Shown one piece after another: positions 12,027-22,104 of a stretch of DNA of 64,000 bases. Numbering within the stretch: the first letter of the stretch is position 1; each line of letters begins with the position of its first letter. Location: contig NC_087067.1 in NCBI RefSeq assembly GCF_963678635.1, positions 35,975,966 through 36,039,965 of the forward strand, written 5' to 3'. Source of the stretch: Symsagittifera roscoffensis (Eukaryota; Xenacoelomorpha; Acoela; Convolutidae). The position numbers and the translations under genes were made by a program. The notes below the pieces were generated by a model. The model was given only the letters and a program-made list of their open reading frames with translations, was not told where the DNA came from and ran no database searches.

Positions 12027-12360
12027 TTTCTGATTTTCAAAATCTTATTTTCAGATTTCCTTGGAATGAAATACACGTCCAACTTAAAACTCAACCAATT
12101 TGAATGCACGTGCTAGTTTATTCAGAATTTTTTATTTGAGCCCGATATTTTTCGTCTTCCTTTATTTCTTGATTAATTGAAAGTTTTTTTTCGTGGATCT
12201 TGCTCTGTGTTCATACAAACCGTAATGAACAGTCAAAAACGTTCGTATCGAAATCGAACTATTTAAATCGCAAATAGTTAATATTGAAGTAATATCAGCT
12301 GTTGTATTTTAAGCTTTGTTTTTAAGCTTTAAATCCTGGTTTGTATTTTTCAGGGTTACT
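12027..12360. promoter_or_regulatory. Divergent intergenic region between coiled-coil gene and NCBP1
   Basis: This 334-base AT-rich gap separates two divergent start codons. On the + strand a pyrimidine tract ending in CAG at 12351-12353 looks like a splice acceptor 7 bases before the NCBP1 ATG. On the minus strand a TTTGAAAATCAG lies just before the other ATG. Both genes may therefore have a 5'-UTR exon and intron here. A TATTTAAAT at about 12260 is TATA-like but unproven. Confidence 0.4.
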
Positions 12361-14739
12361 ATGGATGGATATAAACGGAAAAGGGGCCATGAGGCCATGG
12401 AGGTTGAAGAGTCCCAGGGCAGAACTGGGAAGCGTGGTAGAGATCAGCACATGCAGATGACCACTAGGCCAGATACAAAATTGCAGGACTTGATTACAAG
12501 AATTGGCGAAAAGAGCAATGCGTCCCTGGAAGACAATCTGAGTACTTTATCTGTGGTACTGGATAAAGATATGAATGACCAGAAGAAACTAATTCTAAGC
12601 CTGATATGCAACTGCGTAATTAGCATGCCATGGAAGATTACAATTTATTCAACACTCGTCGGTCTCATAAATCAAAAGAAGTTCAATGTTGGAGGTGAAT
12701 GTGTTGATTTGTTGGTGAAGATGTTAAAGCGATGTTTGAAAGATCTCAGACACCGAGATGCTGTCCATATTACGCGATTTATCGGTGATTTGGTCAATTG
12801 TAATGTCATTACGGCTATGTCAGTTTTAAATTTGTTCGAGTCTTTTATTGAAGTTCTGAAAGAAGAAGACATTCCTCAAGCCAGGTCTGATTGGTACGTA
12901 TATATGGTTCTGGCTGCCCTTCCATGGTGCGGAAAAATTCTAGCTGATAGAAAGGAGGCTGACCTTGAGCGAGTTTTGTTCGAAATTGACAAGTATATAA
13001 CAAGCAAAAGGAAGAAGAGCTATCTTCCAATGTTGCGTGTGTGGTCTTCAAATGAGCCGCACCCGCAAGAGGATTATCTTGATTCGCTTTGGGAGCAGAT
13101 TCTGACATGTAGAAAAAACAAATGGATTGAGCATCAACTTATTCGACCGTATTCGGCTTTTGACCGAATTATGGTCAATTCTCACCAACATACGCTTCAC
13201 AGTGTAACGCCCCCGCCTCATACTGCGCACTCTCCGTACCCGTTGCCAAAAGTAACATTCAGAATGTTTGACTACACTGATTGTCCCGAGGATCAACCGG
13301 GAATTATGCCTGGACATCATTCGATCGACCGATACTTGATTGAAGACTGGATCGAACAGATCATTATTTATTACCATCTCGACCGAAAAGAATGCGCCGA
13401 AATATTGTTGCAGTACCCTAATTCGCAGAAAGTTCCCCATATTTACTGCATAGTTGAATGTATCTTTGGCCATATTTTCAGACTCCCGCAACCACCATTC
13501 TTGGAATTATTCTACGGAAGTCTTCTGATTGAGATCTGTAAAAAGGAAGCTAGCAAGGCGCCAGTTGTTTTAGCCCAAGCTACTGAACTGTTGTACGAAA
13601 GGCTGACTTCGATGCATACAGCGTGTATTGATCGATTTGTCAGCTGGTTTTCTTACAATCTGAGCAATTTCCAGTTCAAATGGGACTGGAATGACTGGTC
13701 GGACAGCTTAACTCTGGATCCAATCCACCCGAAGCAAATATTCATGCGTGAGACTTTACTAAAGTGTCTAAGATTGTCTTACCATGACAGCGTGAAAGAC
13801 ATGGTCCCGGATACATTCTCGATTTTCGTACCACCAGAGTTGACTCATAACTACAAATACGACAGCGATTCAACTTCACTCAATGGACAGGTAGCTCTGA
13901 AAATCAAGACAGCTTTGACTGAAAAGAAACCGCAAGATGAGATTCTGCAGATATTGAATGAGATCCCAGATAATCCGGAACTGAAAGAGTACAATCCGGA
14001 TAAAATCGACGTTTTTGTCCAGACTCTCTTCTCGTTAGCATCGCAGTCATTTACACACACGTTCTCGGCTCTTACTAAATTTCATGAGTTTCTGAAGTTT
14101 TTGGCGCCAAATGAGGTTGCGATGCATCATCTGTTGATGTCAGTGCATGCTTTATGGAGAAATCACGAGCAAATGATGTTGCTGTTGACTGACAAGTTGC
14201 TCAAGACGGAAATAGTTACTGTAACTGCAGTTATGTCTTGGCTCTTCAGCTCTGAAATGCATGGAGACTTACACTGTCTGTACATATGGGAAATATTTCA
14301 CGTGACCTTGAAACGCATGGAGGGTTACTTGTTGGCTACAAGACAGAGTTTCCTAAAAGCAGAGCAAGACCAACAGAAGAAAAAGAAGAAGAAAGAGAAA
14401 GATAGCGAGGATGAATCGGACAGTGACTCAAGTGACAGCGACAGTGATATCGAAGAAGCGAAAGAAAAACACGAATTGGCTGAACAAATGCATAAAAGTC
14501 TCTTCTTTATAATATTCAGACGGTTTGTTGAAATAATGACGGATCATTTGACTAGAGAGAAAACGATTAACACGCCATGGTACAAGTATATTTGTGAGAG
14601 ACTTCAAATGTGTCTATCGCTTTATGGAGACCAAGTGGCTATCCATATTGATGCTTTGGAACAGGAGATTTTCACATCTGAAATGAATAACCACGTTCTG
14701 AAAATATTCAAACAGTTCAAATCTCTGTACGGACTGTGA
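12361..14739 (+). CDS. NCBP1: Nuclear cap-binding protein subunit 1 (CBP80)
   Basis: The product (792 residues) is the large subunit of the nuclear cap-binding complex. With NCBP2 it binds the m7G cap of Pol II transcripts and serves splicing, 3' processing and export. The length matches the animal family (about 790). The N-terminus has a split basic NLS (KRKR at 5-8, then GKRGR). The MIF4G-type helical repeats carry family-typical stretches: DWYVY, PHPQEDYLD, TPPPHT, RMFDYTD, VDRFVSWFSYNLSNFQF-like text and the RLSYH segment. A Lys-run followed by an Asp/Ser-rich acidic tract (about residues 670-705) corresponds to the coiled-coil insert of the family. I chose ATG 12361 because a probable acceptor (CAG, 12351-12353) lies just upstream, which excludes the open frame before it. 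The coding region has no intron, which is unusual for an animal NCBP1. There is no poly(A) tract or target-site duplication to prove retroposition. Confidence 0.95.
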   Translation: MDGYKRKRGHEAMEVEESQGRTGKRGRDQHMQMTTRPDTKLQDLITRIGEKSNASLEDNLSTLSVVLDKDMNDQKKLILSLICNCVISMPWKITIYSTLVGLINQKKFNVGGECVDLLVKMLKRCLKDLRHRDAVHITRFIGDLVNCNVITAMSVLNLFESFIEVLKEEDIPQARSDWYVYMVLAALPWCGKILADRKEADLERVLFEIDKYITSKRKKSYLPMLRVWSSNEPHPQEDYLDSLWEQILTCRKNKWIEHQLIRPYSAFDRIMVNSHQHTLHSVTPPPHTAHSPYPLPKVTFRMFDYTDCPEDQPGIMPGHHSIDRYLIEDWIEQIIIYYHLDRKECAEILLQYPNSQKVPHIYCIVECIFGHIFRLPQPPFLELFYGSLLIEICKKEASKAPVVLAQATELLYERLTSMHTACIDRFVSWFSYNLSNFQFKWDWNDWSDSLTLDPIHPKQIFMRETLLKCLRLSYHDSVKDMVPDTFSIFVPPELTHNYKYDSDSTSLNGQVALKIKTALTEKKPQDEILQILNEIPDNPELKEYNPDKIDVFVQTLFSLASQSFTHTFSALTKFHEFLKFLAPNEVAMHHLLMSVHALWRNHEQMMLLLTDKLLKTEIVTVTAVMSWLFSSEMHGDLHCLYIWEIFHVTLKRMEGYLLATRQSFLKAEQDQQKKKKKKEKDSEDESDSDSSDSDSDIEEAKEKHELAEQMHKSLFFIIFRRFVEIMTDHLTREKTINTPWYKYICERLQMCLSLYGDQVAIHIDALEQEIFTSEMNNHVLKIFKQFKSLYGL

Positions 14740-14751
14740 TTTGAGTAAATG

Positions 14752-14757
14752 ATTAAA
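14752..14757 (+). promoter_or_regulatory. ATTAAA poly(A) signal candidate of NCBP1
   Basis: The variant hexamer ATTAAA lies 13 bases after the NCBP1 stop codon, with T-rich sequence from 14762. A canonical AATAAA is also present far downstream at 15463-15468. Confidence 0.35.
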
Positions 14758-15758
14758 CATACTGTCTTGTCATAAACTCTTTATTTGATATCCCAAATTT
14801 GTCTGTTCGAAGAAAAATGTATGAGATGGTTATGCGCATGATTTCTAATTTAATTCATCTCAGAGTTTTAAGAGTCTCATCTCAACAGCTAACTAGTTAA
14901 CTGATAAATTAGATTGTAGCAAATAATCTATCATATTTCAGAGTTGCTTAAGGATATTTGAGCGTTCTGGTCTTGAAATAATGAAGAAATTCAACGCTTA
15001 AGCATATACGAATTACCCCCCCCCCCTCTCTCCTCCTCCTCCATTTTTTGCAAAAAGAGGCGATTCAACCAGATAAAAGCGTTCCAATCATTGGACTATC
15101 TTGTGCTAGCACATGCACAGCACTCAGACTTTCAAACGATTCTAAATTGAGAGTTGAACTGATTTGCGTTAAGATTTTCAGTTCTCTTTGAATGCAATTC
15201 TGAATTAAAGCAAGGAGAAAAAAGGTTGTCAGACAAACTATGATGGATGAGTTAGTGCAAAAGTCCTACGAATGGTGCAAGGCTACTGGGGTTCCCAATG
15301 CAAAAAGTTTGTACCTTGAAACATTATTTGCACAAGGATTTATTTTCTCAATTATACTGGACTGATGGCTGTATAAGAAACGCTCAGTCAGTACAGGGTT
15401 TAGTTTTTTAGTTATAGCCAAAGACGGTTAAAAAGGAAGAAAACACCTTCACGTAAGCTTACAATAAAGATACTTGTTTTCAACCTTGCACAAATTCCTG
15501 CTCTGCCCAGTTTCAGTGGCAAGCAATTTAATTGTATTTATTTCGGCAATATGCCCGTTTATCCCTGTATGCTAAAAACAGGGATTATAAAATGTATGGT
15601 ATTGGTTTTTTTTTAAAATTTTTTATTTAGTTTTCTCAAAATCGTTTTCCAAAAATTAGTACCAATGGGAAGTCCGCCAACCAACTCCCCCGTGTGCTTG
15701 CATAATCTCATAGTCTCTTTTTTTTTACCTTACCCCAATTTCTACAGCCTTCGAAAAA
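14758..15758. other. Gene-poor AT-rich spacer with C-rich tract
   Basis: No supported gene. A C-run passing into CTC/CCT repeats lies at 15016-15042. A 41-codon frame at 15240-15365 (MMDELVQ...) has no support as an exon. Confidence 0.35.
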
Positions 15759-15769
15759 GTGTGGGGGGA

Positions 15770-16520
15770 AATTTTGACCCATGTTTACATTTTCTCGAAT
15801 ACAGATTTTGAGTTCAATGGATGGAAAAGGTTGTGGGAAGCTCCCCTTCATAAGCGGATACGCACAAATTTTTTTTTTGCACAAAAAGTTATGGCCCTTG
15901 AAAAATCAATTTTTTCTTGGACCATTATTTTGAAACTTTCTTTGGAATTTTTGACTAATTTTTGAAACTTAACTTTTCTCAAACTAACCTCATGAATCTG
16001 AGATAGTAGTTTTATCCTCTGAGATAGATCCTCGGGAAAGTCAAATTGGCGATTTTTTGACCGTTTTTTGAAACTTTTTGACTTTTCTCGGAAACTGCTC
16101 TCCGAAATTTGAAATTTTGGTTTTAATGGGTAGAACGGGTTGTGAGAGGCTACCATGCATTAGCGGTTATGCACACATTTTTTCGCACTAAAGGTATGAA
16201 CCTCGAAAAAGTCAAATTTTTGACGTTTTTTTGAAGTTTTTCGATTTTGTCAAAAACTACACTCCCGAATCTGAGCTATTGGTTTCAATGGGTAGAACGC
16301 GTTGTGGAAAGCTCCGCTGCATAAACAGTTACGCCTATTTTTTTTACAAAAAGTTATGACCCTCGGAAAAGTCAATGTTATGATTTCTTATCCTATGTTC
16401 GAAACTTTGACTTTTCGAAAAAACTCAATCTGATATCAAGAGTTTACTCAAGGCAACATGTTGTGAGAAGTATCCGTGCATAAGATGCTACGCCTTAAAG
16501 TTTGAACAAAAAAAATTGTG
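15770..16520. repeat. Degenerate tandem repeat, period about 150-170 bases
   Basis: At least four diverged units share, in order: a GAATCTGAG(A/C)TA block, CAATGGGTAGAACG, a GTTGTG(A/G)GA(A/G)GC block, CATAAGCGGTTACGCAC, a T-run, AAAAGTTATG(A/G)CCCT and GAAAAGTCAA. Related units recur at about 42440-42580 and 44740-45360, so this is a family, not one local expansion. Confidence 0.6.
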
Positions 16521-16719
16521 TTCCAAAATCACAAAAACTTTCACTCATTTTGTTTATAGAGCAACAACTAAAGTTTTTGGGAGAAGATAATTTTTAAATT
16601 GTTTTGAAATTACTTACTTCATCCCGCATCAGTAAAACAAATTCAAAAACTATCAAACAGGTACTTCCAGCTTTAGCTGGGCCTTTAGTTTTGGCTATAT
16701 CTTTTTCGATCATCGAATA

Positions 16720-17336
16720 CAGTGCTGATTTAAATTATCCGGACAAAACGAACAAAACTTGAATTTTCTCCCAAAATGTTATCCCAAAAATGGGTCATTT
16801 TGGTTTTTTTCAATTAATCAAAAAATACGCTGAAACCACTTTTTTAATGAATAAGAAAATTATATCACAAGAAGCCTCTTACGCAGCTCAACAAATTTTA
16901 ACAAGGGTTAAATCTCCAAAAACCAGTAAAAGAGAAAAAATTTTCACTCGATAGTCAATAAATGTAATTTTAACTATATAAAACCCAGAATCTCTGTTTA
17001 AAATAAATTTTAAACAATTTGCGCAAATTTTTGGAGATTTAACCCTTGTTAAACTTTGTTGGGCTGTGTAAGAGGCTTTTTGTGATATAATTTTCTCGTC
17101 CATTAAAAAAGTGGTTTCAGCGTATTTTTTGATTAATTGGAAAAAAAAACCAAAATGACCCAATTTTGGGGTAAAATTTTTGTAGAGAATTTCGGAAAAA
17201 ATGGCACCGTATTAATTCTGGTGAAATTCTAAGCAACTTTTCTCTTCATTTTTTGTCTAATCTTAACCCAATTTGAGAAAAACGCGTTTGAAAATTCAAG
17301 TTGTTCGTTTTGTCCGGATAATTTAAATCAGCACTG
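16720..17336. mobile_element. Snap-back MITE, Tc1/mariner-like ends
   Basis: The ends begin CAGTGCTGATTTAAATTATC and are near-exact inverted repeats. The left end is preceded by TA (16718-16719), while the right flank reads TG. The inverted similarity continues inward, with interruptions, through GGGTCATTTTGGTTTTTT and AAGCCTCTTAC, to about 16920 and 17030, so most of the 617 bases can fold back. No transposase frame is present. Non-autonomous element. Confidence 0.75.
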
Positions 17337-18409
17337 TGTTAACGAAAGTAGTTAACCTATAGCTTAAAGCAATCTTATCGAGAAACGTCTCAAATTTCTG
17401 AAAAAAATCCGACCTTGAGGCTGTGAAATAGAGTTGAAAAAAAAACGAAATGTCAAAAATGGATTTGAACTGTCAAAAGACCAATCCAAAATGATTGCGC
17501 ATTTTCATTCAATAGCGATCTGACTTGCAATGTTTCAGTAGAGAAGAACGGATGAAAAACCGACAAAAAGGCAAACGCGAAACTTCAAAGAACTATTTCT
17601 GATAAATTTCAGCTTGAAGGTCAGAATTATCTCAAAAGTTTAAGACGTCCGATATAATTGTTAAAAGCTTTATAAACTTTGAGCTAGGAGATCATCTTTT
17701 TTCTCGTTTAACTCGTAAAAACGTGTCAAAAAACAAATTCTTTTAAATGCAACTGTTTTTGAGCGCTGAAGATGCGCAAGGTCACGGATATTGGTACGTA
17801 CAACTGTAAATTTCTCAATATTTTAAGTCAGCAAGCGAATCTACTGCTAGTCAGAAGATGTAAGACAGGTAAAATAATTTTCATCCGTATCCGTGGCAGA
17901 ATTTCAGGCCTAAAGCGCAGCAAAAATGGCTCTGCTCAATAAAATAACTGTCTAGAATGTGGCGAAATATGGGAAACTGTCTATGCTTAGACAGGCCTGA
18001 AATTTTTTCGTAGATTATCTGCGCCCATCGGTAGTGCTCTTATTATGAGGTGCAGTTCGAGGATCTATCTATAAATCATTTGTTTGCTGTCTATCAAGCA
18101 GGGCCTTTCAAGAAATAATTGATAACAAATTAATTAATGTCCCCCCAAACAGAAATTTTCTCGTTGAAAAGTTTGCCTGAATCAGGGTCTCCTAGAAATT
18201 TTTTGTAATGCATACTTTTGGTTCTAATCAGCTGTTGATTAAATAAATTAACGGTGCTGTTAGAACGAAGGTGCTATTATTTCTTGAAGTATTTATGTTT
18301 TGCAACGAATCAACTGCGGACTATCAATATTAACGATTCCTCCAATTAATTGAAACCTACGTTTTTTGTTACATAGTAGTTAGTAATTCATTGCTATAGC
18401 GAAAAGAAC

Positions 18410-18620
18410 TTCGGTCGCACAAATTCGCAGCATACCAATTTTGAGTCGCAACATACCTTTTTTGAGTCGCGCAAATTCGCAACTAATCTTTTGGGTCGCG
18501 CTAAAACTCTTCGGTCCTGCAAAGTCGCAACATACCCATTTTGAGTCGCAATGGCAGCAACATACCTGATTTGGGTCGCGATGATTGCAACATGCCCATT
18601 TTGAGTGGCAATGGTCGTAA
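18410..18620. repeat. Minisatellite with GTCGCAACATACC-type unit
   Basis: About eight imperfect units alternate a TCGCAACATACC(C/T) block with ATTTTGAGTCGC or ATTTGGGTCGC. Unit length drifts around 20-35 bases. Confidence 0.6.
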
Positions 18621-19520
18621 TATAAGTCCCCGACCTCGACCTGCGAGCTCTCCAGTTAACTTCATTTTTTTGTTTATTTCCCTGTTAATTTCTGAATGAC
18701 CCTGCTATCAAGTTGTTTCTTAAAGTATTTAGACCAAAGCGGAGTATTCTTGTCATTCAAGGAGATCATTCTCCAATATAAGAAATTTTATGCGAAGCCC
18801 TGAATGTGCAGACAGCCCTTAAATTTCAAAAAAAATTCAATATCTTTTTTTTTGAAAATCAACCCACCCCTCAGCACTATATGAAATACAAAGTGATTCA
18901 GTTCGATTGTAGCAACGTAATAATAAGACCAAATAGCCTGCATGAATTCATTCTGGAGCGATTTCAAAGCCGGTTTATTTTGCGGCTTACTCGTTACAAA
19001 GATACATAGCATGCGTTAATTATCCGAAACTGGCCATATTAATTATTTTCAAACCCCCTTAACTTCAGGAAAAAGAATCAGGCTAACTGCTGTTTTTTAA
19101 AAAAGAATTGAACGTAGGACACATATCTTTCAGATGGTATAAAGTTTTCCCAAAAATCTTGTTAAATTGTCGAAATTTGTCCGCAGAAAGCCAACCATCC
19201 CGAGAAAAAAAACACCCGAGCACGAAGATACCATCTCTTTTTTTCGAAAGTCGGAATAATTTTGACGTTTTACTTGTGTTATTTACTCGATTTTACACCA
19301 ATTTTTAGTCGTATCAAAGGGATAGTTACCCAGAAAAAAATCAATAGAAATTGCTAGGCATTGAAAATCAATTTTTGCATTTCCCTTTACGCTTTTGAGT
19401 GAATACTTCATTATGACAATTAGTATATGGTCTGGATTGATTTGTTTTGTATGACGTGTTTTGATCTGACAAAAATTTGTGATTCAGTGCTTGTGCATGG
19501 AGTTATTACATTAAGTATTA

Positions 19521-20060
19521 CAGAGCTGATTTAAATTAACCGGAAAAAACTAACAACATTGGGAAAATTAAACACGTTTTTCCTCAAATTGCGGTAGGAT
19601 CAGAAAAAAGTCAGGAGAACAAAAATATGTAGAATTTAATTAAAATTAGAGCTATCAACTTAATTTAACAGCAATTCTTTTTTCGAAATTCGAAACAAAA
19701 TTTTTGCCCCAAAAAATGGGTCAGTTAAGCAGTTTTTTTTTTAGTTTATCACGAATTACGCTGAAATTACCAGATAACTTGATGAGAAACTTATATCGAA
19801 AAAAAACTCTTACACAGCCCAACAAAGTTTTAGCAGATTAACTTGATAGCCGAAACAAGTCTTTCTTTCTAGAGTATTAGCGTATTTCTTGATTTTTTTA
19901 CAAAAAGCCAAAAAAATTTTAAGTTTCGAAAAAAATACACCATATTAAATATATTTGAACTCCAAGCAATTTTTGTTTTCCTCTATTTTTGTTTGATCTT
20001 GACCCAATTTGAGAAAAACACGTTGAAGTTTGTTAACTTCTTCTTTTTATTCTAAATCTG
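19521..20060. mobile_element. Decayed relative of the 16.7-kb MITE
   Basis: It starts CAGAGCTGATTTAAATTAAC after TA (19519-19520). Inside are the family's TCTTACACAGCCCAACAAAG and TTGACCCAATTTGAGAAAAA blocks. The right terminal repeat is not recognisable, so this copy is probably truncated. Confidence 0.5.
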
Positions 20061-21982
20061 TTTGTTCTAATGATCCACGCTAAATCAGACGCCCCAAAAA
20101 AAAACGTCACATGCGTTCAATTGAGATAAAACATAAAGATTATTTTTTGCAGGTGATTCGTGCTGCATGAAGATTGCATGAAAATTTGTTGCATTCTGGG
20201 ATGTATTGATTTTTGTCAATTGATTGGCTTTAAAGCTTATTTTTTGAGCAAAAATGAAGCTGCCTGTTTTTGGTTATTTAAACTAAAATTTTACCCAAAA
20301 GATCATGTAATAATTACGCATGTGATTGACAACCGTTAGTAAGTCGGAACATAGACTTTTTTCAGTTAAACAACTTGTCCAGCTGAATCACTAAAACATA
20401 ATCTCAATTCTGATTTTTTCACCAACCAACTGAAACATTTTGATCAAGCCCCAACTGAAACATTTTGCTCTATTTGTAGTTTGTTTTTAATGTTGGTTGT
20501 AAAATAACCAATTCCGGTTTGGTAAAAAATCAATTTTTTCGGTTAGATTCCCTGGCCTGAAACAAAAATTATTTCATAAGCGTTTTTTTTTTATCAAAAA
20601 AGTTCTAACTTGACCTTCAAACTGCTTAAAATTTACATAAATCGTTATTAAACTCAATAAAAAATATTTAATTTTGTTTTGAATGATTTCTGAAGTTTTT
20701 GTTTTTCCATGAAAAAATGTTTGTCATAGATAAAAATAGTATAATGAGCTTTTTTTCATCCGATTAAAATTACTTTTTTTTATGACTAAAAATTTTCAAA
20801 AGCGCCGATTAGAAAATGAATGTGTAATAAAAATCTTTACCATTTTGAAGTTAAAGTGTATGTTCTGAAGGGAAGCGTGTTCTCAGTTTTGAATGTAAAA
20901 AAGTTTCGACATTAAGAATTTCTGTTCAGCTATTTTTGGCTTTGTTACCGCTTGGTTAGTTTTGTTCCGATGCTAAGTTTATTATTAGTTTTAATTTTGA
21001 ACAAAAATTGGCATGAAGAGTTTGTGTTCAGGTACTTTTGGCTTTCTTACCGCTTGGTTAGTTTTCTTCCTATGCTGATTTTTCATTCTACTGACTGGAA
21101 TTTTTTTCCTTCAAATATCTTCATTCATTTCGATAGATCTGGTTGTATCGCAAGTGATGCGAAACTCAGCTTCGTCTCTGTGTAAAAATTTTGCTGCTTG
21201 CATTGCGAATCGGTACTATTGTCATTGTTTTTTTTTGTGTTATTGAGTTTCCAAATTAAGTTTAAACACTTTTACACCTTTCTTTCATTGGTTGAAGTTA
21301 AGTCTAAGAGTTTTAGCCTAATTTGTACTAAAAAAAAGGAAAAAACTACATGTTTTTATCTCGATTTTTTCAATTGACACAATAGACTGCACAATTTAAT
21401 AAATTTTCATCAACGAGGAACATAACGGCTCAGAGATTTTGATTTCAGGTATCTGATTTTCAAACGCCAAATACGTTTTATAATCAAACGTTTAGTCTCG
21501 TCGAGTAATGATAAATAATTTTGAATCATACTCAGCCGTGATCATCAATCATTGAACTTTTGAGCTATGGGTACAAGCTTGTCAGTTTGATTTCGATCTG
21601 CAAAATTACTTCTGGATATCGAGAAAAAATTGGGCTGAATGTTTTTTGTTTTTCAGGACAATTTTTTTGTTTTTTGTTTTACCAATTTAGAGTGAAGAGA
21701 TCAATGGAAGGTCTCGAAATGGAAATGAAGGTCTAAATTCAAGGCAGAAAAGAGGCTAAATTTTGATTTGATCTGACATAAGCTAGTTCATACGCTGAAA
21801 TGAGCGCCTTTAAGAGTTTTTTCGTGACTTTTTCATTACCAGTCGGCTATTCTTTTTTTATAATCATTCCGAGTGTTCTTATTCAGTGATTCGTTATACT
21901 GAATGCTTTCACGTTTTGTTCAATCAAGTCGATGCATTTATGACAGAGAGTTTTTCTCTGAAGGTTGATTTTTTTCCTGCAG
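20060..21982. other. AT-rich stretch upstream of first SETDB1-like exon seen
   Basis: No gene supported. A dispersed hairpin-tail repeat copy lies at about 21140-21185. Any 5' exons of the SETDB1-like gene should be here or further left, but I could not identify them. Confidence 0.3.
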
Positions 21983-22104
21983 TAAGGTCTGATCAAAAGC
22001 AAGTTTGTGTTTACAGCGCCAGAAGAGAGAATTTTGAAAGCACATATGAACAGGCTATGGAAATGTGTGACGAAGCTCAACAGATTGAAAGTGTTGTCAA
22101 CCGG
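21983..22104 (+). CDS. SETDB1: SETDB1-like exon 1 seen (coiled coil)
   Basis: The acceptor is TTTTTTTCCTGCAG and the donor CGG|GTAAGT. It encodes a helix rich in Glu and Gln (YEQAMEMCDEAQQIESVV). It begins with two bases of a split codon and ends on a codon border. A second acceptor (TTTACAG, ending at 22016) inside it could give a shorter exon. Confidence 0.6.

Noticed and set aside
12316..12360. Upstream extension of NCBP1 to a TTG at 12316
   Set aside because: The stretch is a pyrimidine tract ending in CAG, the pattern of an intron 3' end; the ATG at 12361 fits the family start.
15240..15365. 41-codon frame starting MMDELVQKSYEWC, considered as a first exon of the SETDB1-like gene
   Set aside because: No good donor follows in a usable phase, and there is no similarity to the N-terminus of the family.
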